Assembly: GCF_004345025.1 (NCBI RefSeq)
Contig: NZ_CP037745.1
Span: 186,001 to 250,000 of the forward strand
DNA length: 64,000 nucleotides
From: Rheinheimera sp. D18
Lineage (GTDB): Bacteria; Pseudomonadota; Gammaproteobacteria; Enterobacterales; Alteromonadaceae
Direction: 5' to 3'
Within the stretch, counting starts at the first letter, position 1. The number at the start of each line of letters is the position of its first letter. The notes beneath the pieces were generated by a model. It was not told the origin of the DNA. It saw only the letters and a program-made list of their open reading frames with translations, and ran no database searches. A program made the position numbers and the translations under genes. Of this stretch, positions 59,300-64,000 are shown in pieces.

Positions 59300-62200
59300 A
59301 TGTCACAACTTCTTCGTATTGTGTTAATACATACTCATTTGCCGGGTGTGGTAGAGCTACAGTTAGATCAGCATACTAATATTTGTGGCACCAATGCTTC
59401 AGGCAAAACTACATTGCAGCGTTTAGTGCCAGTATTTTTTGGTGAGCAGCCCAATCGTGTAGTACCTAAAACCCGTAAAAAGTTTGATGAGTTTTACCTA
59501 CCGTTTTCTAATAGTTATATTATTTATGAATATCAGCGTGACAGCGGTGAGCTGTGCCAAGTCGTGTTAACTCGCAAAAGCGAGGGCGGGGTAGATTACC
59601 GTTTTATTAGCGCACCCTATGTCAGCGAGCACTATTTACAGCATACCGAAGAGGGCGTTAAAGCCTATAGCTACCATGACTGGGCCGCTGCTATGCGTAG
59701 CATACCCGAAGTGCAGGTATCAGCTAAAATTGGTGCCACTAGCGAGTATCGCAGTATTATTCAAAACGATGCTGGCGCACTGCGCGGTAACAGCGCGGAC
59801 AACGTTAAGCTACGTCGGTTAGCGGCTGGTTTTAGCTTGGTAGGCAGTGGCCATAAATTACGACATATAGAAAAGCTGGTTAGTGCCGTGCATGCCAAAG
59901 AAGGCAAAATGGATACGCTAAAGGCTATGCTGGCAGCTATTTTTGAAGAAGACGGCGTTACTTTACCTACCACCAAAGTTAAAAATACCAAAGCGCGCGA
60001 ATGGATCCAGCAAATGCGCCAGTCAATGCGCTTAGATAAACTGCAACAAGATTTTGACCGTCTAAAACAATTGGCAGTGCAGCTTGATGGCAGCGAAGCA
60101 ACATTAGCCGCGCTGTTACCTTTGTTACAACAAGATGAGCAGCAGCAAAGCCAGAAAAAGGCCGATAGCGAACAGCAAGTGCATGCGCTACGCGGCCAGT
60201 TGCAACAGCTTAAGCAGCAGTTTGAACAACAACAAATGCAGCACAATAGTACGTTAAGTAAAACTGAAGCCGATTTAAACGAAACCAGCGCTAGGCTAGA
60301 TCAGTTACAGCAACAATACGATAGCTTTGAAAGCCGTGATTTAAGCAAGCTACAGCGCGATTCAGATGCTTTGCCATTATGGCGCGATACGCTACAAGAC
60401 GTGGTTGAGCAGTACCAGTTAATGGTAGAACAGCATGGCGACATGGAGCGCCAACTTGAACAGCGCAAAATTAAACTGGCCGAAGCCTTTAACCGCTTAA
60501 GCGAGCAGCAGCGGGTTAAGGCTAAGCAACTACAGCAGCAAAAAGACAGCACCCGCGAGCAGCAAGATAACAAACTGGCTGCGTTAGAAACTGCGTTTCA
60601 GCAGCGTTTGCAGCAACAACAGCAGCGATTTGCCGAGCAGCTAACCTTAGGCAGCAGCACTATTGCAGTATTACAAAGCCAAATTAATGCGTCGGCGTTA
60701 ACCGATGGTGAGCATGATGAAATGCGCCAAGCTACGCTTAGGTTAGAGCAAGCGCAGCAACAGGCGCAACAACAAGCAAAACAAGTTCAGCAAGTGCAGC
60801 AGGAATGGCAACAAGCTAGGCAGCAACGCGAGCAAGCCGATAGCCAGCTAGAACAGGCACGTAAAGCACAGCACCAAGCCGAACAGCATTTGCAACAGCT
60901 ACACCGCCAACTTACGCCAGAACAAGGCAGCCTGCGCCATTATTTACGCTTGCATTACAGCGGTTGGGAGCAAAAGCTAGGCAAGGTACTAGATGAACGC
61001 TTGTTAGAGCGCCATGATTTACAGCCGCATATTAGCGATTTAACGCAGAATTTATATGGCCTACAGCTAGATCTCGCGGCGATAGACACGCCTTATTACG
61101 CGCAAGACGAAGCCGCTATTCGCCATAATATTCACAGTAGTGAGCAGCAGTTAGAGCAAGCAACACAGCATAAGCTGCAGGCAGAGAGGCAGCTGCAAGA
61201 TGCGCATCAGCAAGCTGAACTAGTGCGTGCGCGGCTAGAGCAAGCACAGTGGCAATATACCCAACTAGAACAAAATATTGATTACGCCCGTGATGCAAGT
61301 AGCCGTTTAGAGGCTGCGCAGCGCGAACTAACGCAACAGCGCCAAGCCAGTGCGCGTGCTGAGCTTAGTTTGCAACAGCAGCAGTTAGAGTTATTAAATC
61401 AGCAACAAACGCAAGATGTACAGGCGTTAACCGCCGATCATCAAGCGCAGAAACTAGAGCTAAAAGCTGACTGGCAAGCTGAGCTACAAATATTTGATGA
61501 GCAAATAGATGAGCTAGACCGGCAACTTGAACACAAACGTGACGATAATAAAAATCAGATTAAAGAATTACAGCAAGCGTTTAATGACGAGCTATCAGCC
61601 AAGGGCATTGATCCACGGCGTTTAACCGATTTAAAACAGCGCCAAGAGCAGCTGAAAACTGAAATTAAAGCAGTAGAAAATCGTCAAGATGAATTAACGC
61701 AATGGCAGCGTTTTATGCAGCTCGATTGGCAACAGCGCCGTCCGCAGTTGCTTGAGCAAGAAACCGCACTAAAGCAGCAACAGCGTGAATTGACGCAACA
61801 GCTTAGCCAATTAAAAACCGACTTTAATAGCAAACAAAAACAGTTAGATGAGCAAAGGCGACAGTGGCAAGACAGTATGCAGCAAGCCGAGCAGGCGCTA
61901 AGTCAGTTAAAACAGGCGTTAAGTAAACTGGCTGATATACATTTAGCCACAGTAACGCCGACAGTGCTAAGTGGCTCGGCAGATTTAACCGAACGTTTAG
62001 CGCGTAGCCATGAAGCACTAGAGCAGCGCAGTAAGCTAGATCAGCAATTAAAACAGCAGTTAGAGCAGTTTGAAGCCAGCTTAAGTAAAGATGCTGGCAC
62101 GGAGTTTCTGGATCGCTTAGAACATGAAAAGCGTAAGTTGCCAGACTATGCAGGCAAACGGCAGCAACTGCCTATTTTAGTAGATTTACTGCATATTTTG

Positions 62201-62965
62201 CATGACCAGCAACAACAGTTATTGGAAATGGGCGAAAATATCGGCGGCGATTTAAAGAAATTCTTTACCGTGTTTAGCGATATAAACCGCCGTATTGCCG
62301 CGCAAAGCAAACGTTTAAGCGAAGCGGTGGCAGATGATCTGGTGCTAGATGGCATTAGTAAATCAGAAGTGCGTATTTTATCAACCATTGATGAGCTAGG
62401 CTTTTGGTTGCCGTTAAAGCAATTTGCCAAGTTATACGATGATTGGCGCGCATCGGGTAAGGCGTTGCCATCAGAGCACTATCTTAATGCGTTAGCTGAT
62501 GTGGTAGAGCTGCTGCGTGCTGATGAACAATACAGTATTGAATCATTGCTGCGTTTAGAGCTGCATTTAAGTGAAGGCGGCTCGGAGCTAGTGATTAAAA
62601 ATGACCGTCAGTTATTAGAGTCGTCTAGTCACGGCATGGCTTACCTTATTTTATGTAAATACTTACTGGCGTTCACCCGATTATTGCGCGGCGATGCTAA
62701 GGTAGCTATTCACTGGCCAATAGATGAAATTGGCACTTTAGCCTATCACAACGTTGAAAAACTGTTTGCTGCCTGTAGTGCCAATAATATTATTGTTGTT
62801 GGTGCCTTTCCTAACCCAGAATCTGATGTATTAATGCTGTTTAAACATCGTTATTTAATTGAAGCCAGCCAACAACACCCGAACCAGCGCCAGTTAAAAC
62901 GCATTCAACCTAAAGTAAGCCGACTCGCCGAACGGCTAGCACAACGTCAGCAGGAGGTAAGCTAA
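59300..62965 (+). CDS. mksB: SMC-like ATPase MksB (DUF3584 type)
   Basis: 1,221 residues: head, long coiled coil, hinge, coiled coil, head. Walker A is GTNASGKT at 30-37. The coiled coil (about 260-1000) is extremely rich in Q, L and E with a hinge near the middle (about 520-640). The C-terminal head has an ABC signature-like SSSHGMAYLILCKYL and Walker B AIHWPIDEIG. MukB-like condensins compact chromosomes; relatives in Wadjet systems cleave plasmids. The ATG at 59300 has AGGA upstream and avoids overlap with the TRIC gene. Confidence 0.9.
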   Translation: MSQLLRIVLIHTHLPGVVELQLDQHTNICGTNASGKTTLQRLVPVFFGEQPNRVVPKTRKKFDEFYLPFSNSYIIYEYQRDSGELCQVVLTRKSEGGVDYRFISAPYVSEHYLQHTEEGVKAYSYHDWAAAMRSIPEVQVSAKIGATSEYRSIIQNDAGALRGNSADNVKLRRLAAGFSLVGSGHKLRHIEKLVSAVHAKEGKMDTLKAMLAAIFEEDGVTLPTTKVKNTKAREWIQQMRQSMRLDKLQQDFDRLKQLAVQLDGSEATLAALLPLLQQDEQQQSQKKADSEQQVHALRGQLQQLKQQFEQQQMQHNSTLSKTEADLNETSARLDQLQQQYDSFESRDLSKLQRDSDALPLWRDTLQDVVEQYQLMVEQHGDMERQLEQRKIKLAEAFNRLSEQQRVKAKQLQQQKDSTREQQDNKLAALETAFQQRLQQQQQRFAEQLTLGSSTIAVLQSQINASALTDGEHDEMRQATLRLEQAQQQAQQQAKQVQQVQQEWQQARQQREQADSQLEQARKAQHQAEQHLQQLHRQLTPEQGSLRHYLRLHYSGWEQKLGKVLDERLLERHDLQPHISDLTQNLYGLQLDLAAIDTPYYAQDEAAIRHNIHSSEQQLEQATQHKLQAERQLQDAHQQAELVRARLEQAQWQYTQLEQNIDYARDASSRLEAAQRELTQQRQASARAELSLQQQQLELLNQQQTQDVQALTADHQAQKLELKADWQAELQIFDEQIDELDRQLEHKRDDNKNQIKELQQAFNDELSAKGIDPRRLTDLKQRQEQLKTEIKAVENRQDELTQWQRFMQLDWQQRRPQLLEQETALKQQQRELTQQLSQLKTDFNSKQKQLDEQRRQWQDSMQQAEQALSQLKQALSKLADIHLATVTPTVLSGSADLTERLARSHEALEQRSKLDQQLKQQLEQFEASLSKDAGTEFLDRLEHEKRKLPDYAGKRQQLPILVDLLHILHDQQQQLLEMGENIGGDLKKFFTVFSDINRRIAAQSKRLSEAVADDLVLDGISKSEVRILSTIDELGFWLPLKQFAKLYDDWRASGKALPSEHYLNALADVVELLRADEQYSIESLLRLELHLSEGGSELVIKNDRQLLESSSHGMAYLILCKYLLAFTRLLRGDAKVAIHWPIDEIGTLAYHNVEKLFAACSANNIIVVGAFPNPESDVLMLFKHRYLIEASQQHPNQRQLKRIQPKVSRLAERLAQRQQEVS

Positions 62966-63585
62966 TGTTGCAACACGGCGCCTTACTAGAACGGCTATTA
63001 GCCGGCAGCTTTATTTGCCAAATTACCGATGAAGACGGTTTTCGGCATTTAAGTAATGAACAAACCCAGCAAGATATTAACCATTACTTACGGCCGTTAA
63101 ACCGGCGTTTGGTGTGTAATGATGATAACAGCGTGTATTTCTTGGCGTATCACGAGCTAAACAAAACTGCGCGCGAGCACTTAAGCAGTCAGTTTACGCT
63201 AACGGCACAGTCGTTATTGCCGCTACTAGAATGGTTGCAATTAGTGCAAGAAACGCTGGGTCGTGACAGTGCGCTAACTGCGGGTGACACCATTAAGTTA
63301 CAAGAATTTGTACTGCGCACTGAAGATAACCAAAGCCTACGTCAGCGTTTAAACCAACTAGCGGCAGACAGGTTTTTTAATAGCCAAAGCGATGCGTTAG
63401 ATAATCAGGTAAAGCTGATTTTTCGCCGTTTAAAAGAGCATGGTTATTTACTGCAACCACACACCGATCGGCAGTACTATATTGTTACTGGCAAAATTGA
63501 CCACCTAATTGACGTGATCCGCTTTATTCGTGATGAAGAACACTTGCCAGTAGAAGATACGCCAATGCAGGATGAGCTAATTTAA
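62965..63585 (+). CDS. mksE: Condensin subunit MksE
   Basis: 206 residues, winged-helix kite-type subunit that binds the kleisin MksF. It starts within the mksB stop (TAATG) with AGGAGG upstream, so it is translationally coupled. Recognisable parts are LLAGSFICQITDEDGFRHLSN, LLPLLEWLQLVQETL, and KLIFRRLKEHGYLLQPH near the C-terminus. The size matches MksE/JetB proteins. Confidence 0.85.
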   Translation: MLQHGALLERLLAGSFICQITDEDGFRHLSNEQTQQDINHYLRPLNRRLVCNDDNSVYFLAYHELNKTAREHLSSQFTLTAQSLLPLLEWLQLVQETLGRDSALTAGDTIKLQEFVLRTEDNQSLRQRLNQLAADRFFNSQSDALDNQVKLIFRRLKEHGYLLQPHTDRQYYIVTGKIDHLIDVIRFIRDEEHLPVEDTPMQDELI

Positions 63586-64000
63586 TGGCGGCGTTTGATA
63601 GCAAAACTGGGTCTAACTTATTTAGTATTGGTAGCGAGCGGCTTGCCTTACTCGGTAAGCACCATAAAGCGCTAATGCAAGGCTACCTGGATGGCTTTGT
63701 TGATGAAACTGCGTTCAGTGATATTGCGTTAAAAAAACTGATTAACGCGCGCATTTTATGGCGACCAGACGAGCAGCAACCATTAGCACTAAGGCCGCTA
63801 GTCAGCGAATTAATTGCTAGTATGGTTGCCGATGAAAATCGTCGGCAAATTAATGCTGACGTAGCCGAAAAGCTCGAGCAAATTCGTAATCGCGTACAGG
63901 CCTACCGTGATTCACAGTTTAAAGGTGATTACAGCGTAGCTGAACTGCAATTGCAGCGCCTTACTGAGCATGTGCATGATTTAAGCGGCCAGTTTGAAGA
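63585..64000 (+). CDS. mksF: Kleisin subunit MksF (3' part outside window)
   Basis: The first 138 residues of a protein whose N-terminal winged-helix and helical region (SNLFSIGSERLALLGKHHKALMQGYLDGF, ALKKLINARILWRPDEQQPLALRPLVSELI, then a coiled coil) resembles MksF/JetA. It starts in the mksE stop as TAATG. The window ends before the stop codon, so a following JetD/MksG-type nuclease gene can be neither seen nor excluded. Confidence 0.8.
   Translation, partial: MAAFDSKTGSNLFSIGSERLALLGKHHKALMQGYLDGFVDETAFSDIALKKLINARILWRPDEQQPLALRPLVSELIASMVADENRRQINADVAEKLEQIRNRVQAYRDSQFKGDYSVAELQLQRLTEHVHDLSGQFE

Overview
The window looks like chromosome of a marine or freshwater gammaproteobacterium near Rheinheimera, Alishewanella or Arsukibacterium. 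This is an inference from gene content: a TtpC-type TonB2 system, a GlrK-QseG-GlrR cluster, a leuABCD operon with a leader peptide, Q-rich coiled-coil proteins, and a large sedentary integron with long attC sites. No species call is possible from sequence alone.

Positions 1-12.8 kb hold an iron-uptake region. Two TonB-dependent receptors, a six-gene energy-transduction operon (DUF3450, TtpC-like, ExbB, ExbD, TonB, TPR; minus strand) and a PiuC-type dioxygenase lie around Fur-box-like sequences. A thioesterase and a gamma-glutamyltransferase follow. Positions 12.9-21.4 kb hold a second thioesterase, a DUF2288 protein, the sigma-54 two-component cluster glrK-qseG-glrR, a 66-residue membrane protein behind an apparent GlrR/sigma-54 promoter, adenosine deaminase, a cytochrome P450 and a periplasmic binding protein. 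Positions 21.4-29.5 kb hold tRNA-Leu(TAA), a chemoreceptor, a Tsx-like channel and leuABCD with an attenuator.

Positions 29.58-54.70 kb are a chromosomal integron. An intact, LexA-box-controlled integrase reads leftward. To its right lie about 44 same-orientation gene cassettes bounded by attC sites. In most cassettes the 5' end (TTRRRY...) is the complement of the R'' box of its own attC, which fixes the borders. Cargo is mostly small membrane or exported proteins of unknown function, plus acetyltransferases, two S41 peptidases, two near-identical exported VOC proteins, a GIY-YIG protein, a HEPN-like protein, a DOPA-dioxygenase-like protein and two toxin-antitoxin pairs with their own promoters. 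Eight cassettes (about 335-367 bp) are copies of one conserved family without a conserved reading frame. They are the most unusual element here. The last 2 kb of the array is degenerate, with truncated attC sites and a truncated DUF2127 gene.

Positions 54.7-64.0 kb return to chromosomal genes: a rhombotail-type lipoprotein, a serine-acetyltransferase-like protein, a DMT-family protein, a uracil-DNA-glycosylase-family protein, an exported protein, a TRIC-family channel, and an SMC-like MksB-MksE-MksF operon in B-E-F order. MksF is cut by the window end.
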